Source: Gynuella sp.
GTDB taxonomy: Bacteria; Pseudomonadota; Gammaproteobacteria; Pseudomonadales; Natronospirillaceae
Assembly: GCA_028282465.1 (NCBI GenBank)
Contig: JANQHX010000032.1
Span: 1-32,389, forward strand
Direction of reading: 5' to 3'
DNA length: 32,389 bases
Part shown: piece after piece, positions 7,790 through 19,087 of the stretch
Layout of the letters: each line of letters starts with the position of its first letter
How positions within the stretch are numbered: the first letter of the stretch is position 1
Program-made: the position numbers and the translations under genes
Notes under the pieces: model-generated
Told to the model about the DNA's origin: nothing
Database searches by the model: none
What the model saw: only the letters and a program-made list of their open reading frames with translations

Positions 7790-10700
7790 ATGAAAAAGTA
7801 TGAGTCAATGAATCAGGGACACCCTCCATATACCATAGGAATTTTGGTAAACAATATTGGTTATTTTGTTTATACAGTTTGTACGGGAATGTCTGAGGCT
7901 ACCGAGTCTCGCGGCTGGAATTCAGTCATTATGACACTGCCGCCAGTCGCCGGCGACAATACTCAAATATATGATGCCAGTAATTTCCATATTGAAGATA
8001 ACAAACTGATTTCCTCTCTTAATCAAATCGATTTAATGGGGCTTGATGGCTTAATAATTCATTATGATGTAGCAGATTTTGCAAATGCCAAGCTCTTGGA
8101 ACAGTTTTTTAAAGATCGCCCGAACCTAAAAGGTGCATCCATTGGCTCAAAGGTGGCTGGCATTCCACTGGTAATAACCGATAACTTTCAGTCTCAGTAC
8201 AATGCGATCGAACATCTAATAAAGAAGCACAATAACTCCAAAATACTCTACTTACGTGGTCCTTTTGGTAATGAAGAGGCTGAACAAAGATTTCAAGGGT
8301 ATGTGCAGTGTCTTGAAGACAACGGAATTGAATACGACCCTTCTCTGGTCATCCAGGGGTCGTTTTTCATGAAGTCTGGCTCTGAAGCCATTAAAATGTT
8401 TTTAGAACAATATCCTGTGGAGTTTGATGCCATTGCTTCAGCAAATGACAACATGCTTGCTGGCGCTATAACGGTTCTCTTGGATCGTGGTTATGACATC
8501 CCCGGTGACATTGATGTGGTTGGCTTTGATAATAACATTTATGCCCAGAATTTTGGCTTCACCACTATTGAGCAATCCTATGAAGAACTTGCTGAGTTGG
8601 CGATCCAGGAAATTGAACATCAGTTTTTAAATAATGTTGGCCCAGAAGACAAAATGATTTCAGTAGCAGGGCCGCTAGTCATAGGTAAATACTGTGGATG
8701 TCCCAATGAAAAGAGTTTAGCTGACCCGTTAATTTCTGAGTATTTAGATGAGGATAAAAAGGCTCTTGAGAGGTTAATCCAATCAAGGTCAGCTATAAGG
8801 TTCAATTCAAAACAACAGAAAGTTTTATTTTTCAAATCTTTAGAAGAGCTCTGGTTTTTAGTCACCAGATTTTTAAAAACCAATCAGTTTGATTCAAAAA
8901 GCATTCAACGAATTAGGCGGCAATACGCAGCTATCCTTCAAAAACTCATCATTATTAATTCAAACCTTACTCCATGGCAGTCAATCATTAAAGACTTAAA
9001 GCGAGATGCTTTAAAGCTTACTTACGATTCAGACTGCCTGCTTGAATTGTTTGATCAACTGCAAATGGCGACTGAGGATTCAGTAGACCGCGCATTCACT
9101 CAAATCCGAAGAACCAGTGAAGCTTTAGGCTACGAGATAATGTCTCTGGGTCATCGTTTGGTAGGGTCTCCGAATATAGATGAAATATTTTCGTCGTTTT
9201 CCATGTTTATGGGAGTGCTCAGTTTTCAAAAAGCAAGCATTGTGCTGTACCAGACCTCGTTGGATCACATTGAAAACATTACTGATGTTCGTTTTATATC
9301 AATCACAGATTTAGGTTCAGATGAACACAAAGTCGATATACAGCCTGAAGTATCAGTTGCAAATCTGCGCAGTGAACTTAGAGCATCACTTAACCTGAAT
9401 GCCAGAAACGCAGTATCTAACCTAATAATGTTGCCTATTGGGATTAAGAATCAGTATTTCGGCTTTTGTTTAGCTGAGGTTTCCTCTGATTCAGAACATT
9501 GGCCATTATATCGGTCCATGCAGATCTACTTGTCCCAAGCACTGTTTAATATTGAAAAGGTTCAATTGCTTATTGAATCTGAGGAAAAATATAAAGCGGC
9601 TAGCCGCGCCAAAACCAGTTTTCTTTCCCGAATGACCCATGAATTGAGAACCCCTATGAATGGGGTTATTGGCATGACCAGTTTATTGATGGATACAGAT
9701 GTAAGTAATGATCAGCTTGATTACATCACAACCATTAGAAAGAGTGGTGACGCCATGTTGGGTCTCATATCTGAAATTCTAGATTTTTCAAAAATTGAAT
9801 CAGAAAGCCTGAGTTTGGAGTGCACTGATTTCGATTTGGCGACCACAATTGAAGAAGCGTTAGATTTAGTTTCAGGTACCGCCAAAGAGAAAAATATACA
9901 ATTAGACAGCTTTGTAGATATTTCGATTCCATCATTGATTAGTCAAGATGGCAGTCGAGTTAGGCAAGTAATTTTAAATCTTTTAAGTAATGCGGTGAAA
10001 TTTACTCGGCAAGGCTTTGTCAATGTCACAGCCGGTCTGGTGACTGAAATTGATCGAGAGTTATTAATTGAATTGAGAATAACCGATACCGGAATAGGTA
10101 TTCGTAAGGATCAAATCGCCACTTTATTTAAACCGTTCAGTCAGGCAGATAAGAACACACATATTGAATATGGCGGCACTGGTCTTGGGTTGGCGATTAG
10201 CAAAAATATTGCCCAGCAGCTGCAGGGTGATCTTGTGATCGTTCCCGACTCTGAAAGCGGTACGACATTTAAATTCACATTTATGGCCAAAAGGGCTTCT
10301 CAACTCAATTATCTTGAGGCGTCTACAAGACCTATAGTCAACAATGATGCGGCCGAGTATTTAATGAATGTGGTTTCTGACAATACATTATTTAGGAAAA
10401 CGCTCAGACAGGCTGCTTCTGTTTGGAATATTAAAATAAAAACCTGGAGATCCTTGAGTCAATTTTTATCAAGTAAGAAGCCAAATAGTAATCAATGCTT
10501 GGTAGTAGAAAATCTTCAAGAAACGGCTGAGTATTTAAAGCAGACAGAAGATTTAATGAGTCAAAAAGGAGTGCCTTGTTTTCTGGTTGATTATTCAGAT
10601 TCAAATTGCCATTCCATAAAAACCCTTAAAAAGCCATTTAAGGTTATATCTCTTTATCGAGAATTAATGGACGCATGGGGCTTTGATAGTCTTAAGCAGA

Positions 10701-11146
10701 AAGGTAGGGTCGCAAGTGAATTTATTCCTGATCATGCCAAGGATTATCCACTGTCGATATTATTAGCAGAAGACAATCCAGTGAATCAAAAAGTAGCGGT
10801 ATCTATTTTAAAAAAATGCGGTTATAGGGTAGATGTGGTTGCCAATGGTATTGAAGCCATTGAAGCGGTCAAGCAGGGGCAGTACCAAGTTATTTTGATG
10901 GATATATTAATGCCAGAAATGGACGGGACGGAGGCGACTCGTAAAATCAGGGAATTACCAGAGCAAATAAAACAGCCATACATTATTGCGCTAACGGCCA
11001 ATGCTCAAGCTGGTGATCGAGAAAAAATGCTCGCTCTAGGTATGAATGACTATGTGAGCAAACCCATTGTTATTCGAGATTTACTTTCGTCTTTAAAACG
11101 CGCTTATAACTATAGCAGTTGGGAATTAGAAACCAGCGGCTATTAG
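7790..11146 (+). CDS. Hybrid histidine kinase with LacI-type ligand-binding sensor
   Basis: An 1118-residue protein. Residues about 15-310 resemble the ligand-binding fold of LacI/GalR regulators: YTIGILVNNIGYFVYTVCTG at the start, LYLRGPFGNEEAEQRFQGY, IASANDNMLAGA, and DVVGFDNNIYAQ with FTTIEQ. There is no DNA-binding helix-turn-helix, signal peptide or membrane helix, so the sensor should be cytoplasmic. A helical/GAF-like linker (about 320-600) leads to the HisKA domain (MTHELRTPMNG, His about 618). The HATPase domain has an N-box near 725, DTGIGI near 765 and GGTGLGL near 795. After a divergent segment comes a C-terminal receiver (LLAEDNPVNQKV near 987, phospho-acceptor Asp about 1038 in MDILMPEMDG, Lys about 1091). 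The gene stands alone, so output partner and ligand are unknown. An in-frame Met at residue 7 is an alternative start. Confidence 0.9.
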   Translation: MKKYESMNQGHPPYTIGILVNNIGYFVYTVCTGMSEATESRGWNSVIMTLPPVAGDNTQIYDASNFHIEDNKLISSLNQIDLMGLDGLIIHYDVADFANAKLLEQFFKDRPNLKGASIGSKVAGIPLVITDNFQSQYNAIEHLIKKHNNSKILYLRGPFGNEEAEQRFQGYVQCLEDNGIEYDPSLVIQGSFFMKSGSEAIKMFLEQYPVEFDAIASANDNMLAGAITVLLDRGYDIPGDIDVVGFDNNIYAQNFGFTTIEQSYEELAELAIQEIEHQFLNNVGPEDKMISVAGPLVIGKYCGCPNEKSLADPLISEYLDEDKKALERLIQSRSAIRFNSKQQKVLFFKSLEELWFLVTRFLKTNQFDSKSIQRIRRQYAAILQKLIIINSNLTPWQSIIKDLKRDALKLTYDSDCLLELFDQLQMATEDSVDRAFTQIRRTSEALGYEIMSLGHRLVGSPNIDEIFSSFSMFMGVLSFQKASIVLYQTSLDHIENITDVRFISITDLGSDEHKVDIQPEVSVANLRSELRASLNLNARNAVSNLIMLPIGIKNQYFGFCLAEVSSDSEHWPLYRSMQIYLSQALFNIEKVQLLIESEEKYKAASRAKTSFLSRMTHELRTPMNGVIGMTSLLMDTDVSNDQLDYITTIRKSGDAMLGLISEILDFSKIESESLSLECTDFDLATTIEEALDLVSGTAKEKNIQLDSFVDISIPSLISQDGSRVRQVILNLLSNAVKFTRQGFVNVTAGLVTEIDRELLIELRITDTGIGIRKDQIATLFKPFSQADKNTHIEYGGTGLGLAISKNIAQQLQGDLVIVPDSESGTTFKFTFMAKRASQLNYLEASTRPIVNNDAAEYLMNVVSDNTLFRKTLRQAASVWNIKIKTWRSLSQFLSSKKPNSNQCLVVENLQETAEYLKQTEDLMSQKGVPCFLVDYSDSNCHSIKTLKKPFKVISLYRELMDAWGFDSLKQKGRVASEFIPDHAKDYPLSILLAEDNPVNQKVAVSILKKCGYRVDVVANGIEAIEAVKQGQYQVILMDILMPEMDGTEATRKIRELPEQIKQPYIIALTANAQAGDREKMLALGMNDYVSKPIVIRDLLSSLKRAYNYSSWELETSGY

Positions 11147-11181
11147 TCATCTATTTAAGAATAAAAAATATATGTGGATGT

Positions 11182-11206
11182 AAAAAGGGACGCTTAAGCG
11201 TCCCTT
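11182..11206 (-). terminator. Terminator of gltBD
   Basis: A perfect palindrome, GGGACGCTTAAGCGTCCC extended by AA/TT on each side, sits between the convergent kinase and gltD genes. On the minus strand the stem is followed by TTTTTA, the usual U-tract, so it fits a rho-independent terminator for gltBD. On the plus strand the tail is only TTCATG, so it may work weakly for the kinase. Confidence 0.72.
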
Positions 11207-11232
11207 CATGTACTAGAGCTACATTCGATTAC

Positions 11233-12723
11233 TTACTTAGGTAGATAAGATTTACCCATTAAGAATTCATCTACTTTTTGTGCAGCGCCTCGACCTTCAT
11301 TGATAGCCCAAACAATTAAAGACTGTCCACGTCTAGCATCACCACATGCGAAAACACCTTTCACGCTGGTGGCATAGTCATCGTATTCTGCTTTAGCGTT
11401 TGAGCGGTTATCTTTTTCCACACCCAGGTCTTCTAGGATTTTGCCTTCAGGTCCTAAGAATCCCATGGCTAGTAAGACCAGGTCAGCTGGATAGACCTTT
11501 TCAGAACCTGGAACGTCATGGGGAATCATTTGACCCTCAGGGTTTTTCTTCCACTCAATCTGAACGGTATGAACAGCTTTCACTTTGCCACTATCATCTT
11601 TTTCAATCTTCTTGGTCATCACAAGGTAATCCCGAGGATCTTGACCCTGTACTGCATAAGATTCTTCTTGACCATAATCGACCAGCAAACGTTTTGGCCA
11701 CTGTGGCCAAGGGTTGCTATTCTGACGAGACTCTGGAGGTTGAGGCATGATTTCCAGTTGGTACACGGATTTACAGCCATGTCTCAATGCGGTACCTACA
11801 CAGTCAGTTCCGGTATCACCACCACCAATGACGATGACATCTTTGTCTTTGGCAGAAATATATTTGCCGTCATCATGATTGCTGTCTAACAATGATTTAG
11901 TGTTCTTGTGTAAGAATTCCATTGCGAAGTGAACACCATCGGCGTCACGACCTTCAACAGGTAAATCTCTTGGTACTGTTGCACCGGTAGCCAGTACTAC
12001 AGCATCAAAATCCTCTTTAAGGCGATTCATGCTGATGTCTTTACCGATTTCAGTATCAGTAACAAAGACCACGCCTTCCTCAGCCATAATATCGACACGA
12101 CGCTGCACAATTTCTTTTTGCAGCTTCATGTTCGGAATACCGTACATGAGTAGACCACCGATACGGTCAGCACGCTCATAAACCGTGACATTGTGACCAG
12201 CTGAGTTGAGCTGTGCAGCGGCAGCAAGTCCGGCAGGGCCTGAGCCCACAATAGCAATGGTTTTACCTGTACGTTTGGCAGGTGGGTTTGCAACAACCCA
12301 ACCCTCAGCAAAACCCCGTTCAATAATTGAAACTTCATGGTGCTTAATGGTTACTGGGTCGGCATTGATTCCTAATACACAGGAACCTTCGCATGGAGCA
12401 GGGCACACACGACCGGTAAATTCCGGGAAGTTATTGGTTTTATGCAGACGTTGTAATGCTTCTTTCCAACGTCCTCGGTAAATCAAGTCATTCCACTCGG
12501 GAATTAGGTTATTCACTGGGCAACCCGCCACTGCAGGGGCATATTGAGAATTGCCAGACATACAGAAAGGTACGCCGCAATCCATACAACGGCTTGCTTG
12601 TTCTTTAATGCCATCTTCTGGCATGTGCTCATGCACTTCTTGCCAGTCGATCAGACGACTTTTGGCGTCACGATCTTCTGGAAGTTTACGTTCTACTTCG
12701 ATAAAAGCGGTTGGGTGTCCCAT
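11233..12723 (-). CDS. gltD: Glutamate synthase (NADPH) small subunit
   Basis: The 496-residue beta subunit of GOGAT takes electrons from NADPH through FAD and iron-sulfur centres to the large subunit. The N-terminal Cys-rich region has C46-x2-C49-x4-C54 with C68, then C107, C111 and C115 (CPAPCEGSC), which bind the two 4Fe-4S clusters. The FAD site is [12 protein letters not shown] (about residues 158-169) and the NADPH site is [13 protein letters not shown]. The C-terminal [19 protein letters not shown] is the usual FAD-closing motif. It begins 2 nt after the gltB stop, with GGAGG upstream inside gltB, so the two are co-translated. Length and motifs are complete. Cytoplasmic; ammonium assimilation. 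Confidence 0.97.
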   Translation of the reverse strand: MGHPTAFIEVERKLPEDRDAKSRLIDWQEVHEHMPEDGIKEQASRCMDCGVPFCMSGNSQYAPAVAGCPVNNLIPEWNDLIYRGRWKEALQRLHKTNNFPEFTGRVCPAPCEGSCVLGINADPVTIKHHEVSIIERGFAEGWVVANPPAKRTGKTIAIVGSGPAGLAAAAQLNSAGHNVTVYERADRIGGLLMYGIPNMKLQKEIVQRRVDIMAEEGVVFVTDTEIGKDISMNRLKEDFDAVVLATGATVPRDLPVEGRDADGVHFAMEFLHKNTKSLLDSNHDDGKYISAKDKDVIVIGGGDTGTDCVGTALRHGCKSVYQLEIMPQPPESRQNSNPWPQWPKRLLVDYGQEESYAVQGQDPRDYLVMTKKIEKDDSGKVKAVHTVQIEWKKNPEGQMIPHDVPGSEKVYPADLVLLAMGFLGPEGKILEDLGVEKDNRSNAKAEYDDYATSVKGVFACGDARRGQSLIVWAINEGRGAAQKVDEFLMGKSYLPK

Positions 12724-12725
12724 TA

Positions 12726-15700
12726 TTATTTCGCCTCCGCTGCTTGTGCTACTTCTTTTGATGGTTTCTTAGGCGCTTTCATATTTGCTAGGTGCATTTC
12801 GAAAGCAGCATCCATAATTGCTTCTTCGGTGTCGTGTTTACCTGTGGCGCGGGCTTCAGCCACATAGTTCATAATGCGTTTGTAATCCACAGGCATTACT
12901 TTCACGAACTGAGATAGGGCGGAAGTCCAATTCTTCAACAAATCCTGAGCAACATCAGAACCCGTGCGCTCGGCATGTTCAGCAATCAGTTCTTTTAGAG
13001 TGGTTTCGTCTTCGGCAGAGAGTTCTTCCAGGGCGATCATTTCCATGTTGCACTTACTGGCGAAATCTTTGTTCTTGTCGAGAACATAAGCCACACCGCC
13101 AGACATACCTGCACCGAAGTTACGACCAGTTTCCCCTAGAACCACAGCCATACCGCCGGTCATGTATTCAAGACCATGGTCACCAATGCCTTCAACCACG
13201 GCAGTCACACCTGAGTTACGAACGCAGAAACGTTCACCAGCTCGGCCGCGGATAAAGGCTTTACCAGAGGTGCCACCGAAAAAGGCCACGTTGCCAATAA
13301 GGATGTTTTCACTAGGCTCAAATGGCGCATCTTTAGCCGGATAAATGGTTAGGTTGGCACCGGACAGGCCTTTACCAAAGTAGTCATTGGCGTCGCCTTC
13401 AATTTCAAAGTTAATACCCTTGGCCGAGAATGCAGCAAAACTCTGCCCGGCAGATCCTGTGAATTTCACATTGATAGTGCCTTCCGGTAAGCCGTCAGCA
13501 CCATGGGCCTTAGATATTTCGTTCGACAGCATGGTTCCGGTTGAACGGTTTACGTTAACGATCTCGTAAGAGAGATTAACTGGAGTTTTGTTCGCTATCG
13601 CCTCGGCTGCGTCAGCCATCATCTTCCGATCAATAATGTCGTCGATTAAATGCTTCTGACCAATAGATTGATACAGGGTATCTTCAGCAAACATTGGCTC
13701 GGCTTTATACAGCACAGGAGATAGATCCACGTGCTTGTACTTCCAATGCTCAACGTCAGTACGAGGTGCTAAACACTGAGCTTGGCCGACCATTTCATCT
13801 ACCGTGCGGAACCCAAGCTCTGCCATGATTTCGCGCAGACCTTCAGCCATCATGGTGAAGAAGTTAACGACGTTCTCAACTTTGCCTTGGTAGCGGTCGC
13901 GCAGACGCTTGTCTTGAGTCGCGATACCCGCAGGGCATGTGTTCATGTGACACTTACGCATCATGATGCAGCCTTCAACCACTAAAGCCGCAGTGGCCAC
14001 GCCCCATTCTTCAGCACCTAATAAAGTGGCGATTGCCAGGTCACGAGGTGTCTTCATTTGTCCGTCTGCTTGCACAACGATACGACTACGGAGTCCGTTC
14101 TGAACCAGAGTCTGGTGAGTCTCAGCAACACCTAATTCCCAGGGTAAACCTGCGTGTTTAATAGATGACAGAGGTGATGCACCGGTACCACCATCAAAAC
14201 CTGCAATCAGCACTACATCGGCATAGGCTTTACATACACCAGAGGCAATGGTGCCAACACCGGCTTCGGATACCAGCTTGACGTTGACTCGAGCATCACG
14301 GTTAGCATTTTTCAAATCATAGATCAGCTGGGCTAGATCTTCGATTGAATAAATATCATGGTGTGGTGGTGGTGAGATAAGACCAACACCAGGTGTTGAG
14401 CCTCGGGTACGACCAATCCAGCCATCGACTTTGTGACCCGGTAGCTGACCACCTTCACCAGGCTTAGCACCCTGAGCCATTTTAATTTGAAGCTCTTCTG
14501 CATTAGTCAGATAGTGTGAGGTGACACCGAAACGACCAGAAGCCACCTGCTTGATCTTGGAGATCATACTGTCGCCATTCTCCAATGGCTCAAAGCGGAT
14601 AGGGTCTTCACCCCCTTCACCAGAGTTAGACTTACCGCCAATACGGTTCATGGCTAAGGCTAGGGTAGTGTGAGCTTCCCAGGAAATAGAACCAAAGGAC
14701 ATTGCTCCTGTGGCGAAGCGCTTGAAAATGTTTTCAGCGGACTCAACTTCGTATAATGGAATTGAAGGTCGATCTGCATTGAACTTTAACAAACCGCGCA
14801 GGGTGTAAAGATCTTTGGCTTGATCATCGACATTACGGCAGTATTCTTCGAACTGCTTTTTGTCGTTTTGTTCAGTGGCGTGTTGTAACAGACGAATCGT
14901 TGTAGGGTTAAACAAGTGGCGTTCGCCATCATGACGCCATGCGTACTCACCACCGGATTGCAAAACATCTTCTACAAAGATCCGCTCTTCGGCTGGATAA
15001 CCCTGACGGTGCTTAGTTAGCGATTCTTCTGCAATTTCATCTAACCCGATGCCTTCAATACGAGATACGGTGCCAGTGAAGTATTTGTCTACGACTTCCT
15101 GTTTGATACCTAGAGCTTCGAAAATCTGAGCGCCTTGGTAAGACTGCAGTGTTGAAATGCCCATCTTAGAAAAGATTTTCAATAAGCCTGAGCCCACAGC
15201 TTTGGTGTATGCCGCTAATACATCGGCGTCAGACAGCTTGGAGTCGATGGTTCCCTCGTTACGGAGCTCTAGTAGAGTTTCCAAAGCAATATAAGGATTT
15301 ACCGCAGAAGCACCAAAGCCCAGGACTGTCGCCATGTGGTGTGTTTCGCGAACATCACCGAATTCACCAACAATATCGCAGTCAGCTCTTAAGCCTTTTT
15401 TGATGAGGTGATGGTGTACCGCAGCAGTCGCCAAAACAGAAGGGATAGCAACATGGTCGCTGTCGATGTCCCTGTCGCTCAAAATAAGAATCTGGAAACC
15501 ATCTTTAACGGCGTCCACTGCATAACGGCAGATGCGATCTAGGGCCGCTTCTAATGCACCAGGTTCGCCTGTTGCATAAAAAGTGGTTGGAATGGTACGC
15601 GCTTGGAAGTGTTCAACATCAATGTAGCGAAGCTTCATCAATTGTTCGTTTGTCAAAAGAGGTTGCTTGATTTCCAGCTTATGACAGTGTTTTGGTGTTT

Positions 15701-17360
15701 CATCCAGCAGGTTTAGGTCGCCCCCGATATAGGTGCGCAGAGACATCACCATCTCTTCGCGAATAGGGTCAATCGGTGGGTTGGTTACCTGAGCAAACAA
15801 CTGCTTGAAGTAGTGGGACAGATGCTGAGGCTTATCAGAGAGTACCGCCACTGGAGTGTCAGTACCCATTGATCCGAGAGGTTCTTTCTTGCCAGAAACC
15901 ATGTCGGCAAGAATAAGTTTTAAGTCTTCGTCTGTATAGCCGAAAGCTTTTTGACGTTTAGTCAGGTTAGATAGCAGTGGGTGCTCAACTTTAACTTCAG
16001 GGGTTGGAAGGTCATCCAAGATAATCTTGTTTTCATCCACCCACTTCACATAGTCCTTAGAAGAACAGATGTTTTGCTTCACTTCATCATCAGAGATAAT
16101 ACGGCCTTCGTTTAAGTCAGCAATGAAGATCTTACCCGGCTGTAAGCGGCCTTTTTGAACCACTTTGGATTGGTCAACCACTAGCGCGCCAGTTTCAGAG
16201 CCCATGACCACTGTGCCATCTTCGGTCACCAGGTAACGAGAAGGGCGAAGGCCATTACGGTCTAGAGTCGCGCCAATGACCTGGCCGTCTGTGAAGGATA
16301 CCGATGCTGGACCATCCCAAGGTTCCATGATGCAAGCGTAGTACTCATAAAATGCGCGCTTGATTGGATCCATGTTTTCCTGGGTTTGCCAAGCTTCAGG
16401 AATCACCATCATCATCACTTGAGCGAGAGGGCGGCCTGATAGAACCAGGAGCTCTACCATCATGTCGAGGTTGGCAGAGTCAGACATGTCACGATCATAG
16501 ATCGGCATCAACATGTCCATTTCTTCATTAGTGAATTTAATGGAATCAAATAACGCCTGACGAGCTTCTAACCAGTTAACGTTACCTTTGACGGTATTGA
16601 TTTCACCATTGTGAGACAGGTAACGGAAAGGTTGGGCGCGGCGCCAATGAGGGAAAGTATTGGTTGCAAACCGGCTGTGGAACATGGCCAAAGCAGAAAC
16701 CGAGCGTTCGTCTTGCAGATCTAAATAGTACTGACGAACCTGAGCTGTCGTCAGCTGACCCTTATATACGATGGTGCGTGAAGAGAACGAAGCAATGTAA
16801 AAGTCTTCACCAATATTCACCACGGTTTCTGCAACGATATGAGAAGTATAGTTGCGCAAAACGTATAACTTTCGTTCAAACTGCTGTTGAGTTTTACAGT
16901 TTGAGTTCTGAACAATAACCTGCTCAATTTGAGGTTCTTGATCAAGCGCGGCTTTACCGATCATGCTGTTGTCACGGGGAACCACTCGGTAGCCCAATAA
17001 CTTCAGGCCTAATTTACTGATGTTGCGCTCTAAAATGGCTCTACATTCTTCACGCTGGGATTCGTCACCTGGGAAGAACACCATGCCAACGCCGTAATCA
17101 CCAAACGCAGGAAGCTGAATGTCCAACTTCGGTGTTTCGTCGGCTAATAATTCATGAGGGATTTGAATCAACACACCTGCGCCGTCACCGCTGGCTACGT
17201 CTACCCCTGTGCCACCACGGTGTTCCATGGTGCAGAGCATGGTTAGTGCATTTTCTATGATGTCATGGGACTTTCGGCCCTTCAGATTGGCAACAAAACC
17301 AATCCCGCATGAGTCATGTTCAAAGTCAGGCCGGTATAGACCAGCATGTTGAGTCTTCAT
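12726..17360 (-). CDS. gltB: Glutamate synthase (NADPH) large subunit
   Basis: The 1544-residue alpha subunit converts glutamine and 2-oxoglutarate to two glutamates. The class II glutaminase domain begins at Cys18 ([10 protein letters not shown]), so a 17-residue propeptide is expected to be removed to expose the catalytic cysteine. EHRGGTGVD and the [13 protein letters not shown] segment follow. The FMN/synthase domain carries [18 protein letters not shown] and [10 protein letters not shown]. The 3Fe-4S cysteines C1131, C1137 and C1142 show the usual C-x5-C-x4-C spacing. A beta-helix domain with [15 protein letters not shown] repeats forms the C-terminus. GGAAG lies about 7 nt before the ATG. 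Transcription with gltD is expected; the long leader upstream may carry the regulation. Confidence 0.98.
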   Translation of the reverse strand: MKTQHAGLYRPDFEHDSCGIGFVANLKGRKSHDIIENALTMLCTMEHRGGTGVDVASGDGAGVLIQIPHELLADETPKLDIQLPAFGDYGVGMVFFPGDESQREECRAILERNISKLGLKLLGYRVVPRDNSMIGKAALDQEPQIEQVIVQNSNCKTQQQFERKLYVLRNYTSHIVAETVVNIGEDFYIASFSSRTIVYKGQLTTAQVRQYYLDLQDERSVSALAMFHSRFATNTFPHWRRAQPFRYLSHNGEINTVKGNVNWLEARQALFDSIKFTNEEMDMLMPIYDRDMSDSANLDMMVELLVLSGRPLAQVMMMVIPEAWQTQENMDPIKRAFYEYYACIMEPWDGPASVSFTDGQVIGATLDRNGLRPSRYLVTEDGTVVMGSETGALVVDQSKVVQKGRLQPGKIFIADLNEGRIISDDEVKQNICSSKDYVKWVDENKIILDDLPTPEVKVEHPLLSNLTKRQKAFGYTDEDLKLILADMVSGKKEPLGSMGTDTPVAVLSDKPQHLSHYFKQLFAQVTNPPIDPIREEMVMSLRTYIGGDLNLLDETPKHCHKLEIKQPLLTNEQLMKLRYIDVEHFQARTIPTTFYATGEPGALEAALDRICRYAVDAVKDGFQILILSDRDIDSDHVAIPSVLATAAVHHHLIKKGLRADCDIVGEFGDVRETHHMATVLGFGASAVNPYIALETLLELRNEGTIDSKLSDADVLAAYTKAVGSGLLKIFSKMGISTLQSYQGAQIFEALGIKQEVVDKYFTGTVSRIEGIGLDEIAEESLTKHRQGYPAEERIFVEDVLQSGGEYAWRHDGERHLFNPTTIRLLQHATEQNDKKQFEEYCRNVDDQAKDLYTLRGLLKFNADRPSIPLYEVESAENIFKRFATGAMSFGSISWEAHTTLALAMNRIGGKSNSGEGGEDPIRFEPLENGDSMISKIKQVASGRFGVTSHYLTNAEELQIKMAQGAKPGEGGQLPGHKVDGWIGRTRGSTPGVGLISPPPHHDIYSIEDLAQLIYDLKNANRDARVNVKLVSEAGVGTIASGVCKAYADVVLIAGFDGGTGASPLSSIKHAGLPWELGVAETHQTLVQNGLRSRIVVQADGQMKTPRDLAIATLLGAEEWGVATAALVVEGCIMMRKCHMNTCPAGIATQDKRLRDRYQGKVENVVNFFTMMAEGLREIMAELGFRTVDEMVGQAQCLAPRTDVEHWKYKHVDLSPVLYKAEPMFAEDTLYQSIGQKHLIDDIIDRKMMADAAEAIANKTPVNLSYEIVNVNRSTGTMLSNEISKAHGADGLPEGTINVKFTGSAGQSFAAFSAKGINFEIEGDANDYFGKGLSGANLTIYPAKDAPFEPSENILIGNVAFFGGTSGKAFIRGRAGERFCVRNSGVTAVVEGIGDHGLEYMTGGMAVVLGETGRNFGAGMSGGVAYVLDKNKDFASKCNMEMIALEELSAEDETTLKELIAEHAERTGSDVAQDLLKNWTSALSQFVKVMPVDYKRIMNYVAEARATGKHDTEEAIMDAAFEMHLANMKAPKKPSKEVAQAAEAK

Positions 17361-17744
17361 AATTATCTTCCAATTTGAAAATCTGTCTTTGTTCAGCGCA
17401 GAAGCTGACAGCCCGGCTTGTAGTTCTTAGTTGTCTTGGGCTGGTGCCAAATTTGTTGGACTTAAAATTTGTTGCTTTTTAGCAAGCTATGAGAGGGCGT
17501 GACGCACGTATTAATTCAGGGCGCACAATCTCGAACGTGGCATAGTAATGATTCAGTTCTCAGATACAATACCAAATATGGTCAAAAACGACGCAGATCA
17601 GTAAAAAAACCTGAAAAATCATTGAGATAGAACGATTTAGAGGAATAAAAATATCATAATTTTTTCAGAAATAAATCGGTGAATTGAAGTTTTTAATCAA
17701 CGATTTTTACATGGGTAATCTCTTATCCAGATAAATAAGCACAT
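17361..17744 (-). promoter_or_regulatory. Long upstream region of gltB
   Basis: About 380 bp without a gene separate gltB from the terminator of the phosphodiesterase gene, so the gltBD promoter must lie here. I could not pick a convincing sigma70 or sigma54 promoter. Visible structure: AAATTTGTTG occurs twice, at 17449-17458 and 17465-17474, 16 bp apart. An inverted repeat CAGCCC (17409-17414) and GGGCTG (17438-17443) could form a stem in the mRNA leader. A small hairpin TTGCT/AGCAA lies at 17472-17485. These are candidate regulatory elements only. Confidence 0.5.
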
Positions 17745-17766
17745 CAAAAGGGGGCATGAACCCCCT
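17745..17766 (-). terminator. Terminator of the phosphodiesterase gene
   Basis: On the minus strand AGGGGG-TTCATG-CCCCCT is followed by TTTGATG. This is a compact GC-rich stem with a T-run, 26 bp after the stop codon of the glycerophosphodiester phosphodiesterase gene. It is a good rho-independent terminator. Confidence 0.75.
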
Positions 17767-17791
17767 AATTATTCTGAGTGGATAAAACGGA

Positions 17792-19087
17792 TTAGTAACG
17801 ACGGAATCGAGCGTATCGCCATATTTTCATACAACTTGCGTAATAGCTGACCGTTGCTGGCCAGTCAGAGAAGATGCCAATAATGCCTACATCTTTGGCA
17901 AGTACATCAAGAGCTAGGTACATATCACTGTCTGTCTTAACCGCTTGAGCCATCGGATTATCATCAAATTGGTAGTACCAAGTGGTAGAGGAAGGATCAT
18001 CTGATGAGCGGGAGCCATTTCTTAGGTCAGATCGCTCAAAGGTCCAAGCAATAATGTCTAGCCCCGCCGCCTTAGCACTTTTGGCGTATTCAGAGGGCAC
18101 GATCTTTCCGTCGTCTGTAACGGCAAGAAGCATCCACATAGGTGGTGCGATAATTTCAACGCCTTTAGCGGCAATATCGGCCATAGAAGGTTCAAATGTC
18201 GAGGGATCATCAGGGTTTAAGCTGTATCTGCCATCTAAATAGACCGCTTGGTCGCCAAACTGTGGTTCATTGGTGATCCAGTGCAGAACATCGTCGGGGT
18301 TAAAAGACTGTGCCCAAACCTTGCGTGGATGGACGCCAGCAGCCTTGTACTCATCAATTAACTTTTGAGCATAGTTTGCTTGAGATCCAAAAACATCTTC
18401 AACCTGAACACGGGCATTTCTGTTGGGGCCCTTTAGCTCTGGAGTGAATTTAACATTCAGAGACTTGAACAGCTCAATACTCTCGGCATGGCTCAGTAGC
18501 GTACCGCGGCTGTTATACAAGTCAGTTCGCCAATCGGCGGTGCCACCTAGAAAGCCCTCAGTAGTGGTTGCTGAACGGTCAGCTGCGTCCATTTTGCCTT
18601 CCAGTGACTTAAATTCTTCCAAGGTGATGTCGCTAGTACAGCACAGAACTTCGCTGCCGTTTGGCGATTCTGGAGTCCATGGTACGGTGCATTTTTCATT
18701 TAACTCAGTTGCCACAATGTTGGTGGTGGTGTGCAAGTCACACTGAGCGTGACGACAAACCAGTTCGCCATCCGCAGTAAATGACACATCACATTCCATG
18801 ATGCCTGCGCCCATTTTTGCGGCTGCTTCATAGGACTCTTTAGTATGTTCAGGAAACTGTAGCGGGGCGCCGCGGTGACCAATGGAGAAGTCAGTCTTGA
18901 ATACAGGGAAGTTTCTGCAAGCTTCCAGCTTATGCTTTAGCAGGCTAGGTTCCATGCCCTCTACAAGAAAATGTGGCCTTGGGCCCACATCAATTCGGGA
19001 GTAGTAATATTTGCCCGTGGCGAATGCGAATGAGCTGTTTAACAGCAACAATAAACCAGCTAGTTTGAGGATATTCAAAGGTCTCAT
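17792..19087 (-). CDS. Secreted glycerophosphodiester phosphodiesterase
   Basis: A 431-residue enzyme of the GDPD family that hydrolyses glycerophosphodiesters to glycerol-3-phosphate and an alcohol. Residues 1-23 are a clear signal peptide with a cleavage site near SSFAFA, so the protein is periplasmic or exported. Catalytic motifs: HRGA with His71 and Arg72, [12 protein letters not shown] with Glu98 and Asp100, and a second His113 in RHAQCD. ELKGP in the middle and WTFERSDL near the end match the TIM-barrel core. It has about eight cysteines after the signal peptide, including VLCC, so disulfides are likely. It is longer than UgpQ-type cytoplasmic enzymes and closer in plan to GlpQ-like periplasmic ones. 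It has its own terminator; I saw no convincing Pho box upstream. Confidence 0.9.
   Translation of the reverse strand: MRPLNILKLAGLLLLLNSSFAFATGKYYYSRIDVGPRPHFLVEGMEPSLLKHKLEACRNFPVFKTDFSIGHRGAPLQFPEHTKESYEAAAKMGAGIMECDVSFTADGELVCRHAQCDLHTTTNIVATELNEKCTVPWTPESPNGSEVLCCTSDITLEEFKSLEGKMDAADRSATTTEGFLGGTADWRTDLYNSRGTLLSHAESIELFKSLNVKFTPELKGPNRNARVQVEDVFGSQANYAQKLIDEYKAAGVHPRKVWAQSFNPDDVLHWITNEPQFGDQAVYLDGRYSLNPDDPSTFEPSMADIAAKGVEIIAPPMWMLLAVTDDGKIVPSEYAKSAKAAGLDIIAWTFERSDLRNGSRSSDDPSSTTWYYQFDDNPMAQAVKTDSDMYLALDVLAKDVGIIGIFSDWPATVSYYASCMKIWRYARFRRY

Noticed and set aside
11400-17000. Several plus-strand open frames inside gltB and gltD
   Set aside because: They lie antisense to a complete, well-conserved operon and show no family motifs or ribosome-binding sites.
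17361-17744. A sigma54 promoter for gltB at TGGCACC on the minus strand near 17445
   Set aside because: The -24 element is fair, but the -12 element is CAAGA instead of TTGCA, so the match fails.
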